Shown here: piece after piece, positions 1 to 8,535 of the stretch | Layout of the letters: the number at the start of each line of letters is the position of its first letter | How positions within the stretch are numbered: position 1 is the stretch's first letter | Assembly (NCBI RefSeq): GCF_003583365.1 | Contig: NZ_QXED01000004.1 | Coordinates: 186,001-250,000, forward strand | Source of the DNA: Fibrisoma montanum | Lineage (GTDB): Bacteria; Bacteroidota; Bacteroidia; Cytophagales; Spirosomataceae | Length of the DNA: 64,000 nt | Direction of reading: 5' to 3' | The notes under the pieces: model-generated | The model's database searches: none | Told to the model about the DNA's origin: nothing | Seen by the model: only the letters and a program-made list of their open reading frames with translations | Made by a program: the position numbers and the translations under genes

Positions 1-489
1 TGGAGGAATGGATACGATATTGCCGTACAGATGGATGGTGATGGACAGCATCCGGCCAATCAGCTCATGACCATATTAACTCCTATTTTAGACAATCAGG
101 CCGATGTAGTCATTGGATCACGATTTATCGAGAAAGAAGGATTTCAGTCATCGGCTATGCGTCGGGTAGGTATCAATTACTTCCGGCGTCTTAATCAGGC
201 CCTGATTGGGCAAACGATTTACGACAGTACGTCGGGCTTTAGGGCTTTTAACCGCCGTACGCTTGAAATCGTTAACCGATATTATCCGGATGAATATCCC
301 GAACCTGAAGCAATAGTGCTGTTCGGCTTAAGTAAATTGCATATTCAGGAAGTGCCGGTAATTATGCGGGAGCGTCAGGGGGGAGTTTCGTCGATTAACT
401 CGAGCAAGGCACTGTACTACATGCTAAAAGTAAGCTTGGGTATTTTGTTTGTATATGCTCGTTTGGTCCGTAAGAATTTAACTCATTGA
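1..489 (+). CDS. Polyprenol-phosphate glycosyltransferase, GT2 family (5' end cut)
   Basis: The frame is open from base 1 (WRNGYDIAVQ precedes the first ATG at 31), so this is the 3' part of a longer gene. The motif MDGDGQHPANQL is the DxDGQHP metal/nucleotide block of dolichol- or undecaprenyl-phosphate sugar transferases (DPM1/ArnC-like GT2). SGFRAFNR and a conserved EPEAIVLF block follow. Such enzymes move a hexose from a nucleotide sugar to the lipid carrier at the inner membrane face. The stop is 3 bp before the DUF2304 gene, a pairing common in polysaccharide loci. The substrate cannot be told. Confidence 0.85.
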   Translation, partial: WRNGYDIAVQMDGDGQHPANQLMTILTPILDNQADVVIGSRFIEKEGFQSSAMRRVGINYFRRLNQALIGQTIYDSTSGFRAFNRRTLEIVNRYYPDEYPEPEAIVLFGLSKLHIQEVPVIMRERQGGVSSINSSKALYYMLKVSLGILFVYARLVRKNLTH

Positions 490-492
490 CAA

Positions 493-927
493 ATGGCCTC
501 TTTACCAATTACTATACAAATCATCAGCCTCATTGGAGCGTTTACCTTCATGTTTTTCATTTTTCGGCTGATTGTAAAGGGACGCCTTCGTGAAGAATAT
601 TCTATAGTATGGATATTATGTACAATTATTTTGATCGTTTTTGCTGTTTGGCGGAAAGGATTGGAACAAATCTCTCTCTTATTAGGGGTTTATTATCCAC
701 CCTCTCTGATTTTTATCGGTGCAATTTTTGCCATTATCTTTTTCCTGGTTCATTTGTCGGTGGTAATTTCTAAGTTGCAGAACCAAATCAAAACGCTGGC
801 TCAGGAAGTCGCTTATCTAAAACAGCAGATTGACCAGCAAACAGTCAAGGAGTCGGCGGTTAGGGCTATACCGTCTGAAAACGATGAGCCAACGGTTGTT
901 GCTGAAGATAAGGTGTTGCCGCAATGA
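493..927 (+). CDS. DUF2304 family small membrane protein
   Basis: 144 aa with three hydrophobic segments (about residues 6-26, 36-52 and 71-92), then a charged coiled-coil tail rich in Gln and Lys (about 93-118). The order and the REEYSIVWI block match DUF2304 proteins, which usually sit next to a DPM-like glycosyltransferase, as here. The role is unproven; a helper of the lipid-linked sugar transferase is an inference from context. The stop overlaps the next start by 4 bp (ATGA), so translation is probably coupled. Confidence 0.75.
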   Translation: MASLPITIQIISLIGAFTFMFFIFRLIVKGRLREEYSIVWILCTIILIVFAVWRKGLEQISLLLGVYYPPSLIFIGAIFAIIFFLVHLSVVISKLQNQIKTLAQEVAYLKQQIDQQTVKESAVRAIPSENDEPTVVAEDKVLPQ

Positions 928-1952
928 ATATTGAACTAAGTATTGTTATTGTATCCTATAACAGTTTTACTGATTTGCAACGTTGTCTGCCAACAATAAC
1001 TGAGCAGAGCGTTGACTTCTCCTACGAAATCATTGTTGTTGATAATCACGGAGCCGACGGAGTAGCTAATTGGCTGTCGGTTAGCTATCCCAATATAATT
1101 CTTATTGTCAATCCGGTCAACAATGGTTATGCTGGAGGAAATAATTTAGGTGTACAACATGCCCGGGGAAAATGGGTGTTTCTACTGAACCCTGATACGG
1201 AATTACGCAAGGACAGCTTGGCGCAGCTAATGAAGTCGGCCCGCGACCTTCCTGACGCGCTACTCAATCCAAAACTGCTTAATCCTGATGGAACGATCAA
1301 TGCTTGTGGTAACCAAATGCATTTCACAGGAATAACAACCTGCCGTGGGTTAAACCAGCCGTTTAATACATTTACTACATTACATACTATTCCATTGCTT
1401 TCAGGGGCAGCAATTATAGGCCGCGCGGAAGTTTTCAGGCGGTTGGGCGGCTTCGATGAACGTTATTTTATGTATTTTGAGGATACTGATTTTTCGCTAC
1501 GGGCCCGTCGTCAAGGAATTCAATTAGTTTGCGAAAGCAGAGCGGAGGTTGTTCATCATTATACATTGAGCTTGAGCGCGGGTAAATTTTACTTTTTAGA
1601 ACGTAATCGGCTGCTTACGTTTCTGAAAATATTTTCCCGGAATACACTACGAGCCTTATTGCCAGCTTTGTTACTAACCGAACTCCTAACCTGGGTTTAT
1701 GGGCTTCGAGGGTGGAGCTTTTTAAAAAGTCGATTTCGGACGTATAAGTATATATGGGCAAACCGGTCCCTGATTAATCAGGAGCATCAGCACCTGACCA
1801 GGCAATTGGCTAATGTATCAGATACCGCTTTGTTGGCAGGAAGTGAATTATCCTTGCCATTTGCCTCATTACTGCCTAAGCCATTTAGTTCGGTAGCAGA
1901 TGCAATTCTTACGACCATGTATCGCTTGTTGATTCCCCGGCGGCTACGTTAA
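924..1952 (+). CDS. GT2 family glycosyltransferase (rhamnosyltransferase/WbbL-like)
   Basis: 342 aa. The N-terminal GT-A fold begins ELSIVIVSYNSFTDLQRCL. LLNPDTELR is the metal-site region and FDERYFMYFEDTDFSLR is the conserved acceptor/catalytic ED block of WbbL-like transferases. The C-terminal third is basic and hydrophobic and probably touches the membrane. It should add a deoxysugar to a growing glycan in the cytoplasm; donor and acceptor are unknown. It overlaps DUF2304 by 4 bp. Its stop lies 1 bp from the stop of the convergent gene at 1954, leaving no room for a terminator. Confidence 0.85.
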   Translation: MNIELSIVIVSYNSFTDLQRCLPTITEQSVDFSYEIIVVDNHGADGVANWLSVSYPNIILIVNPVNNGYAGGNNLGVQHARGKWVFLLNPDTELRKDSLAQLMKSARDLPDALLNPKLLNPDGTINACGNQMHFTGITTCRGLNQPFNTFTTLHTIPLLSGAAIIGRAEVFRRLGGFDERYFMYFEDTDFSLRARRQGIQLVCESRAEVVHHYTLSLSAGKFYFLERNRLLTFLKIFSRNTLRALLPALLLTELLTWVYGLRGWSFLKSRFRTYKYIWANRSLINQEHQHLTRQLANVSDTALLAGSELSLPFASLLPKPFSSVADAILTTMYRLLIPRRLR

Positions 1953-1953
1953 G

Positions 1954-2979
1954 TTAGTGTTTTGGATATCTACGCAGGTGGTCTTCGTACACCTGGATGT
2001 GTTGCCGGGCAATTTCAGTCCAATCGAACTGCGATGCGTAAGTGACTGATCTTTCAGCTAATTGTTTCCAAGCGATGTTATCCTGAACTAGCGTTTCTAT
2101 TTGTCGCAATACGTCTGAAGGTGTTTCAGCGGCAGGTATAAGAACGTTTTTAAGTTCATTGTTAGTAGCCTTACCAACAGTTGAAATAGTAGGTAACCCA
2201 TTTAAAAGAGTTGCTTTTAAAGAACCTCGCCGGTCGGATGCTCCGTCAGGATAAGGAAAATAGGCTACGGCCGCTCTGGCCATCCTTAAGCTTACCGCTT
2301 CAGCGCTTAAGTCCATTTCCCACAAAACAGGCAAGTTTTCCGAACGATGTTGTAACTCTTTGTAGTAATCTTCATAACCTTCGGGAACGCGACCAGAAAT
2401 AACTACTCTGGATATCGTTTGACTACCATCATTCTTTAATTGCTGGGCTAAATCGATCACTTTTTCAACGCCTTTTCGGGGTGTGATAAGGCCAAAATAA
2501 AGAATATCAGATTGGCGGTTGAGTGAGGAAGGTGCTTTTGGAATATTGGAACCGATAGGTATTATGTGAAGGTGATTTTTCCGCCATGGAAATAACCGTT
2601 TGAAATAGTCAACTTCAAACGATGTGGTAAAAATTAGATCTTCCGTAAAGGAGAAAGGCAAATACGACGCTTGATGTAGTGGGTGCGCGTAGCTTACCTC
2701 ATGAAGAGTAATGATATTACGCTTAAGTATACTGTTAATGTGCGGTATAAGCGAAAAGCCAAAGTTTGCCGTTGGATACTGCCAATGAGCAATATCGAAA
2801 TCTCGCTCCTTTCGTGCTTGAAAAAAATCAAAGACTTTGGCATTGTTTTTCCACGCGAAATTATGAAACACCTCAACGTCGATGCCTAACTGTTGTAAAT
2901 GAGAAACGAGTATGAAAACGTAGTCTCCTCCACCACATGCATCGGGTGGATAAGAACTGGATAGCATCAAAATCTTCAT
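1954..2979 (-). CDS. GT4 family glycosyltransferase
   Basis: 341 aa. MKILMLSSSYPPDACGGGDYV is a typical GT-B N-terminus (glycine-rich loop near residues 15-18). The C-terminal Rossmann half carries ILYFGLITPRKGVEKVI, VVISGRVPEGYEDYY and a GSLKATLLNGLPTIS block in place of the usual EGFGLP-type nucleotide-sugar site. It is the last gene of the minus-strand CDP-sugar operon, 29 bp after the GT2 gene, so it probably adds a sugar to the same glycan. Acceptor and donor cannot be read from sequence. Confidence 0.82.
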   Translation of the reverse strand: MKILMLSSSYPPDACGGGDYVFILVSHLQQLGIDVEVFHNFAWKNNAKVFDFFQARKERDFDIAHWQYPTANFGFSLIPHINSILKRNIITLHEVSYAHPLHQASYLPFSFTEDLIFTTSFEVDYFKRLFPWRKNHLHIIPIGSNIPKAPSSLNRQSDILYFGLITPRKGVEKVIDLAQQLKNDGSQTISRVVISGRVPEGYEDYYKELQHRSENLPVLWEMDLSAEAVSLRMARAAVAYFPYPDGASDRRGSLKATLLNGLPTISTVGKATNNELKNVLIPAAETPSDVLRQIETLVQDNIAWKQLAERSVTYASQFDWTEIARQHIQVYEDHLRRYPKH

Positions 2980-3008
2980 TATGTAAGGTATTCAGCTTGC
3001 TGGATTAA

Positions 3009-4052
3009 TTAAAACGGTATCTTAACTTTTGATTGTAAGTACGAGTAGAAAGAGTGCATACCGCGTAGAGCTGGCCGAAGCACCAGCGATTGGGGCCGGC
3101 TAACTGTCCAGGCTAGTAAGGCAGAAAACGTTGTTCGAGAGCTAATGTGTTCAGATAAAGCGTTGATGCCGATTTTACATTTTTCAGCGTCTATGTCTCC
3201 AGATATGTAGCCGACCAGCAGGCCTAACAACCAACGTTGAGCTTGGTATTGACGCCATGCTTTCATATCAGTCGTGCCATTAGCCAAATAGGTGCTTAGT
3301 TTAGGCGACTGCTCAATAAGTCTACACAATTTACCCGTATCACCAATAAAATCAGCAAATCGATCATTTGTTACTTTACCATCTTTAACCGTCCAGAACC
3401 TAAACTTTCCCAGTGGCTTGTTTACATAAAATAAGTCCCCAAATTCATGCAGTTTAAAAAGCATAGCCAAATCGAATGCATACGTAAACTCGCCTGATAA
3501 CATCGCCCGAACTTGTTGATAGGCGGATCGACGAAATAAATCACCTGGCATCCACATAATGAACGGTCGTGCGTGTACCAGTTCATTTATTGATTCAGCC
3601 GCTGTTCGGAAGCCAGTTTTGCGTCGGTTGTAATAGAATTTGACGTTTTGTAAATCTTGATGTTCTACGCTTTCAATTTCCCCGTAAGCCACTACTACTG
3701 ATTCAGGAGCAGTAATCAGGTGAGAAATTAGCGTTTCAACACAGTCGGGATAAATCCAGTCATCAGAGCACAAAAACATAATCCAATCCCCTTGAGCCTG
3801 ATCAGCAGCGAATTGAAAATGCTGCACCATGGGCAAAAAACTGTCTGGTTTAACTACTCGTAATCGATTGTCGTGAAGTGTATCGAGGTAATCCGGGACT
3901 TCATTAGTCGAGTGGTTATTTGAGACAATAACTTCAACATTGGGGTAGGTTTGTTGCAGTGCGCTATTTACCGCTTCCCTGAAAAAGTTTAACCGCTGGT
4001 TGTAGACAGGAATAACAATGCTTACCAGCGGTACCGTAGCCTCATCTTTCAT
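3009..4052 (-). CDS. GT2 family glycosyltransferase
   Basis: 347 aa. VSIVIPVYNQRLNFFREAVNSAL is the GT-A nucleotide-binding start, and FLCSDDWIYPD holds the DDx metal site. The C-terminal part (about 220-347) is variable and has no clear membrane segment. The start codon overlaps the stop of the upstream methyltransferase-like gene by 4 bp, so it belongs to the same operon. Probable role: transfer of the dedicated deoxysugar of this locus, an inference from position. Confidence 0.85.
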   Translation of the reverse strand: MKDEATVPLVSIVIPVYNQRLNFFREAVNSALQQTYPNVEVIVSNNHSTNEVPDYLDTLHDNRLRVVKPDSFLPMVQHFQFAADQAQGDWIMFLCSDDWIYPDCVETLISHLITAPESVVVAYGEIESVEHQDLQNVKFYYNRRKTGFRTAAESINELVHARPFIMWMPGDLFRRSAYQQVRAMLSGEFTYAFDLAMLFKLHEFGDLFYVNKPLGKFRFWTVKDGKVTNDRFADFIGDTGKLCRLIEQSPKLSTYLANGTTDMKAWRQYQAQRWLLGLLVGYISGDIDAEKCKIGINALSEHISSRTTFSALLAWTVSRPQSLVLRPALRGMHSFYSYLQSKVKIPF

Positions 4053-4795
4053 CTTACTCGCTTAAGGTACCCCTCAGGGGCTACTGAAATGAGTAATTTG
4101 TTATCTATTGAATGATCAATCTCAAAATTGTCATTAGTTTTTAAAAACTCCCATACTGCTGTTTTGGGGTTGTCCCCTTTGTTCCATGGACGGTCATAGA
4201 AATCAACGGGCATATCTTCGATGATTGTGTCAAATACAACCATGTATGATCCAACAGTAACTAGTGAAGCGTACAATTCCAGTTCGCGCAAGACGTGTGC
4301 ATGCGTATGATTAGAATCTAAACACACCATCACCGTTTCTTTACCTTCAGCCAGCTTGCTTACTTCATCGACCAAGTTTTGGTCAACTGCGGATCCCTGT
4401 AGCATAGATATACGCTTGAACATAGGATGTGCTTCAATTTCCCGACGGTTATGATCACGTATATCAATATCAATCCCTAATACGTCTCCTTTACCAATCA
4501 GTTCAAGTAATGATGCGTAGTAGATTAGGGAACCTCCATGTGCAATTCCTGTTTCTATGATTAAATCAGGTTTAATCTGCCAGATCAGCTCCTGCATCGC
4601 AATCATGTCCTGAGGATACTGGATAATTGGTCTGCCCATCCAGCTGAAGTTGTAAGAGTATTGCTCGCGGTTGGACACTTCGTTAAAAACAGCGGCAGCT
4701 TCCTTTAAATCCGCTTTATTGGCGTAGCTCGCAATACGATCAGTCCGTTCCTGGCGAAAAGCTTCGATCGGATTAAAAGTGGTAGTGTTACTCAT
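4049..4795 (-). CDS. CmcI-like (cephalosporin hydroxylase / rhamnosyl O-methyltransferase) family protein
   Basis: 248 aa. The core is a SAM-binding Rossmann fold: LIIETGIAHGGSLIYYASLL (motif I), VLGIDIDIRDHNR (acidic end of strand 2) and VCLDSNHTHAHVLREL, the metal-binding Asp/His stretch of the CmcI family. Despite the family name, members beside sugar genes act as sugar O-methyltransferases, so O-methylation of the glycan is the likely job (inference). It overlaps the upstream reductase gene by 8 bp and the downstream GT2 by 4 bp. Confidence 0.78.
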   Translation of the reverse strand: MSNTTTFNPIEAFRQERTDRIASYANKADLKEAAAVFNEVSNREQYSYNFSWMGRPIIQYPQDMIAMQELIWQIKPDLIIETGIAHGGSLIYYASLLELIGKGDVLGIDIDIRDHNRREIEAHPMFKRISMLQGSAVDQNLVDEVSKLAEGKETVMVCLDSNHTHAHVLRELELYASLVTVGSYMVVFDTIIEDMPVDFYDRPWNKGDNPKTAVWEFLKTNDNFEIDHSIDNKLLISVAPEGYLKRVR

Positions 4796-5651
4796 GACTT
4801 GTCGAAGTTAATAAATGAATGAGCTTTCGATTATCCCCCCAGAATGCCATCGGTTCATAGTCGGGATAAGGGTAATGACCTAAATTGAGATGGATGGATG
4901 CGTTGGCCTCCTGAAGGTAATTTTCTACTAACCGACGTACTGAAATCGGTTGACCACTACAGCAATTAATAGGACCTTCAACAGTATTTTGTAAAGCAAT
5001 TCGACAAAGATAGTGGGCTACCTTATCAATTGGTAAATAGTCGCGAAGTTGTTCTCCTCCCGACATATTAAAAACTAGAGCCTTTTCTCGAATCGCCTTG
5101 TCGAGCAACGGTAGCAGCGAATTCGAATTCTGACCGTCTCCATACATATAAAATAACCTTGCCCACTTTAAAGTAAAACTCTGTTCGGCTTTCAGGGCTT
5201 GTAGGAACCGGTGCAGCGATTCTTTAGCAAGGCCATAAGGATTACCCGGCTGCGTTAGCCCTTCTTCCTGAAGGCAGCCGCTTTGCATTCCATACTCAAA
5301 ACAAGTGCCAGTCACTGTGAGGTTATGCAAGCCATGTTGAATCAGGTTCTTTAGGAAATAATACTGTGGAAATAAATTTTGGTCAAAATGAAACGAAGCT
5401 TTATAATTGGGTAGGCCGTACCAAGCCAAGTGAAGCATTGCGTCTGGTTTGTCAAAGAAAGCAAACAGATCCTGGCTATCACCCTCAGGTTTAATTCTGT
5501 AAGGAATAAATCTAATTTGCTTAAACCAAGGAAACCTCGCAGCTGCTTCAACGTTGGTCGATGTAGCAACCACCTCGCAGCCTTCAGAAAGTAAATGAGG
5601 AATAACGTGGCGACCCACAAAGCCGGTTGCCCCTGTTACGAGAACTTTCAT
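4788..5651 (-). CDS. NAD(P)-dependent sugar epimerase/ketoreductase (extended SDR)
   Basis: 287 aa. KVLVTGATGFVGRHVIPHLL is the GxxGxxG dinucleotide site. YGLAKESLHRF holds the catalytic Tyr-x3-Lys. In this position, after the dehydratase, epimerase and C-methyltransferase, the natural role is reduction of the 4-keto group, the last step of 6-deoxysugar synthesis. The exact stereochemistry is not readable. It overlaps the methyltransferase stop by 4 bp and the next gene by 8 bp. Confidence 0.83.
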   Translation of the reverse strand: MKVLVTGATGFVGRHVIPHLLSEGCEVVATSTNVEAAARFPWFKQIRFIPYRIKPEGDSQDLFAFFDKPDAMLHLAWYGLPNYKASFHFDQNLFPQYYFLKNLIQHGLHNLTVTGTCFEYGMQSGCLQEEGLTQPGNPYGLAKESLHRFLQALKAEQSFTLKWARLFYMYGDGQNSNSLLPLLDKAIREKALVFNMSGGEQLRDYLPIDKVAHYLCRIALQNTVEGPINCCSGQPISVRRLVENYLQEANASIHLNLGHYPYPDYEPMAFWGDNRKLIHLLTSTSHE

Positions 5652-6874
5652 AAAACGCGTACATTAGGAATTGGAATCACAAATTGCCCACCCCAATCCC
5701 GAATGTAAGCAAGTTGTTGGGTAATTTCATTGGTTAGATTCCAAGGTAAAATCAGCACATAAGCGGGTTGATCATTCTTCAGATGCTGCTCTTGGACCAC
5801 TGGAATGTGGCTGGCCGGTAAAAATTTGCCTTGTTTAGCTGGATTGGCATCAACAACGTAATCAATCAGATCATTCTTGATGCCGCAGTAGTTCAATAAT
5901 GTATTACCTTTTGCGGCTGCTCCATAAGCTGCTACCTTTTCACCTGCCCGTTTGCGAGCTGTTAGAAAATCGAGCAGATCTACCTTTACCTGAAAGGCCT
6001 TTTGCTGAAAGCCAACGTAATAGTCCAGTGTCTTAAGTCCTGCCTGCTCTTCTTTCTCCAACATGTCTGCTACGTTGGCAGAAATAGGTTTAGAGTTATC
6101 AGTGCGGTGTTTGGCATAAATACGCAAAGACCCCCCGTGAGTCGGAAGTTCGTCGACGTCAAATAAAACTAAGCCCTGTGCTTCAAATATCTGCTGAACG
6201 GTATAAAATGAAAGATAAGAGAAGTGTTCGTGGTATATAGTATCAAATTGATTGTGCTCTACTAACCGGAGCAAATGCGGAAACTCCATTGTAATTACCC
6301 CGGTTGGTTTTAAAACAATAGCCATACCAGCTACGAAATCTACTATATCCGGAACGTGAGCTAATACGTTATTTCCAAGAAGTAAATCGGCCTTTGTTTC
6401 TTGCTGAGCCAGTTCCTGAGCTAATGCTCTGCCGAAAAATCGGGTAATAGTTGGTACGCCTTTCTCCACAGCAGCTGCGGCTGTGTTAGCTGTTGGTTCA
6501 ATTCCTAAAGCAGGAATCTGTTTCTGAACAAAGTATTGTAATAAATAACCATCGTTAGAAGCAAGCTCTATAACCTGAGAATCAGAAGTAAGGTTGAAGC
6601 GTTCCGTCATTAAGTCGACGTAATGCTTTGAGTGAGCTAGCCAACTGCTTGAGAAAGAAGAGAAGTAGGCGTAGTTGTTACTGAAAATTGCATCAGATTT
6701 TTTGTATTCGTCTACCTGAACAAGAAAGCACGTTGGACATGTATAAACTTTTAAAGGGTAGTATATTTCAGGGTCGTTCAGTTGTGCTTCCGTAAGAAAT
6801 GAATTAGAAGCAGGTGAATTGATTAAATCAATGAAAACGTGGTTCAGGGTTGTCTGACAGAAGCGGCAGTTCAT
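5648..6874 (-). CDS. NDP-4-keto-6-deoxyhexose C-methyltransferase (TylC3/TcaB9-like)
   Basis: 408 aa with the three-part architecture of sugar C-methyltransferases. An N-terminal zinc knuckle has paired cysteines (MNCRFC and YTCPTCF). A central SAM fold follows (VIELASNDGYLLQYF, then LLGNNVLAHVPDIVDFV and ITMEFPHLLRLV). The C-terminal part is a Rossmann-like domain with AAYGAAAKGNTLLNY. Family members put a methyl group on C3 of a 4-keto-6-deoxysugar, making a branched sugar. The start ATG lies 5 bp after the end of the epimerase gene, inside one operon. Confidence 0.85.
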   Translation of the reverse strand: MNCRFCQTTLNHVFIDLINSPASNSFLTEAQLNDPEIYYPLKVYTCPTCFLVQVDEYKKSDAIFSNNYAYFSSFSSSWLAHSKHYVDLMTERFNLTSDSQVIELASNDGYLLQYFVQKQIPALGIEPTANTAAAAVEKGVPTITRFFGRALAQELAQQETKADLLLGNNVLAHVPDIVDFVAGMAIVLKPTGVITMEFPHLLRLVEHNQFDTIYHEHFSYLSFYTVQQIFEAQGLVLFDVDELPTHGGSLRIYAKHRTDNSKPISANVADMLEKEEQAGLKTLDYYVGFQQKAFQVKVDLLDFLTARKRAGEKVAAYGAAAKGNTLLNYCGIKNDLIDYVVDANPAKQGKFLPASHIPVVQEQHLKNDQPAYVLILPWNLTNEITQQLAYIRDWGGQFVIPIPNVRVL

Positions 6875-6879
6875 GCTGA

Positions 6880-7431
6880 TTATAAAGTTATGCCAACAAA
6901 TTGGTCATTTAGTAGAGGGTGATTTGCGTCACGTTCTGATAAGTCAGTAACAGGAAGAGGCCAGTTAATAACCAATTGTGGGTCGTTATACCGTAGTGCT
7001 CCTTCACACTCCGGCTTGTAATAATTGCTGTGGCAATAAAGCAGTTGACAGTTGCTGGTAAGTGTCTGAAAGCCGTGAGCAAACCCTTTAGGGATATAAA
7101 GCATTAGTCCATTTTCGGCAGAAAGTTCAGTGCCGAACCATTGTAAAAAGGTTGGAGAACCAGCACGAATATCAACAATAACATCAAACACGCATCCGGC
7201 CACACAGCGTACGAGCTTAACCTCAGCGTAGGGTGGGTATTGAAAATGTAATCCCCGTAAAGCTCCCGTTTGTTGAGTCATTGAGTGGTTCATTTGCACC
7301 CAATCGTCAAAGTGGCCAATTTGGGTGAAGGCTTGCTTATCAAATGTACGCACAAACCATCCCCTATGATCGACTCGTGGCGACGGTTGAATCATGAAAG
7401 AACCCGGAAGACTTGTTTCGGTAAAGGTCAT
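6880..7431 (-). CDS. rfbC: dTDP/CDP-4-dehydro-6-deoxyhexose 3,5-epimerase (RmlC-like cupin)
   Basis: 183 aa from the ATG at 7431, which overlaps the rfbG stop by 4 bp; a TTG nine bases upstream is also open, but the ATG fits the operon better. RmlC hallmarks: PRVDHRGWFVRTF, ALRGLHFQ (catalytic His), VFDVIVDIRAGSPTF, YIPKGFAHGFQTL and LLYCHSNYY (Tyr region). It epimerises C3 and/or C5 of the 4-keto sugar. Only a CDP-glucose pathway is encoded nearby, so the substrate is more likely CDP- than dTDP-linked (inference). Confidence 0.87.
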   Translation of the reverse strand: MTFTETSLPGSFMIQPSPRVDHRGWFVRTFDKQAFTQIGHFDDWVQMNHSMTQQTGALRGLHFQYPPYAEVKLVRCVAGCVFDVIVDIRAGSPTFLQWFGTELSAENGLMLYIPKGFAHGFQTLTSNCQLLYCHSNYYKPECEGALRYNDPQLVINWPLPVTDLSERDANHPLLNDQFVGITL

Positions 7432-8531
7432 GTAGTCCAATTTAATCTACGAGCCCGAGCTTCCTGTATATAACTGGCAAGATCTACATCAGTAAGGAGC
7501 TTTTCTGTCTCGTAAAAGGTACGATACCAATCGATTGTTCGAGTGATAGCACTGTTCGTATCCCAAACTGGATACCAATCTAATTCACGGTGGGCTTTTG
7601 TACAGTCGAGCCTGAGCAAATGAGCCTCATGAGGGTTTTTAACCGACGAAAGTTCATTAAAAGAAATAACGTTCCAGCAGTCAATTGCTTGTTCAACGAC
7701 GTTACGAACTGATAGTACGTCGTCGACTGCAGGACCAAAGTTCCAGCCTGTTGCTGCATTAGTGTCACCCTGAAGTAGCTTTTGACCTACAAGTAAATAG
7801 CCTGATAGTGGTTCAAGAACATGCTGCCAGGGCCGCACAGCCTCCGGATTGCGGATGGTGACAGGTTGTCTCGATAAACTACCTCGTACTAAGTCTGGAA
7901 TTAACCGGTCGGAGGCCCAGTCGCCACCGCCGATTACGTTTCCTGCTCGTACACTGGCTATAAGCGTTTGATGAGTACGACCGTAATGGTCTACGTTAAA
8001 AAACGAGTTTCGATAGCTACTGGTCACCAACTCGGCCGCGCCCTTTGACATACTATAAGGATCATATCCCCCCATTGGGTCAGTTTCCCGCAAAGGATGT
8101 CCATCTTCCGGGTTTTCGTAACATTTGTCACTGGTTATGATGATCACCGCCCGTATGGATGGACACTGGCGTACACATTCAAGCAGTTTAACTGTTCCCA
8201 GAACGTTTGTTTCAATTGTTTCGAGCGGGTGTTGATACGAATAGCGAACCAATGGCTGAGCCGCCATGTGGAAAACAACCTCAGGCTCGTGCTGATTGAA
8301 AACCGCTTTAAGCTGCTCAACATTGGAAATGTCGCCCTCATAATGTGAAATGGGCAGATGTAGCAATTGCCAGTGGCTAGGCTCTGTGGGGGCAGGAAGC
8401 GAGTAACCAACTACGTTCGCCTGTAACTGGTGTAACCAGTAAGCTAACCAAGACCCTTTAAAACCAGTATGGCCTGTTACCAGTACAGTTTTGCCCTTGT
8501 AGGCACTTTGAAAAAGTGTAGTTACAGACAT
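7428..8531 (-). CDS. rfbG: CDP-glucose 4,6-dehydratase
   Basis: 367 aa. The frame extends upstream to 8630 inside rfbF, but the ATG at 8531, 5 bp after the rfbF stop, gives the normal N-terminus MSVTTLFQSAYKGKTVLVTG. The NAD site is TGHTGFKGSWLAYWL, which is characteristic of RfbG; the SDR active site is YDPYSMSKGAAELV. It converts CDP-glucose to CDP-4-keto-6-deoxyglucose. The 4-bp overlap with the downstream epimerase suggests coupled translation. Confidence 0.92.
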   Translation of the reverse strand: MSVTTLFQSAYKGKTVLVTGHTGFKGSWLAYWLHQLQANVVGYSLPAPTEPSHWQLLHLPISHYEGDISNVEQLKAVFNQHEPEVVFHMAAQPLVRYSYQHPLETIETNVLGTVKLLECVRQCPSIRAVIIITSDKCYENPEDGHPLRETDPMGGYDPYSMSKGAAELVTSSYRNSFFNVDHYGRTHQTLIASVRAGNVIGGGDWASDRLIPDLVRGSLSRQPVTIRNPEAVRPWQHVLEPLSGYLLVGQKLLQGDTNAATGWNFGPAVDDVLSVRNVVEQAIDCWNVISFNELSSVKNPHEAHLLRLDCTKAHRELDWYPVWDTNSAITRTIDWYRTFYETEKLLTDVDLASYIQEARARRLNWTT

Positions 8532-8535
8532 TATA

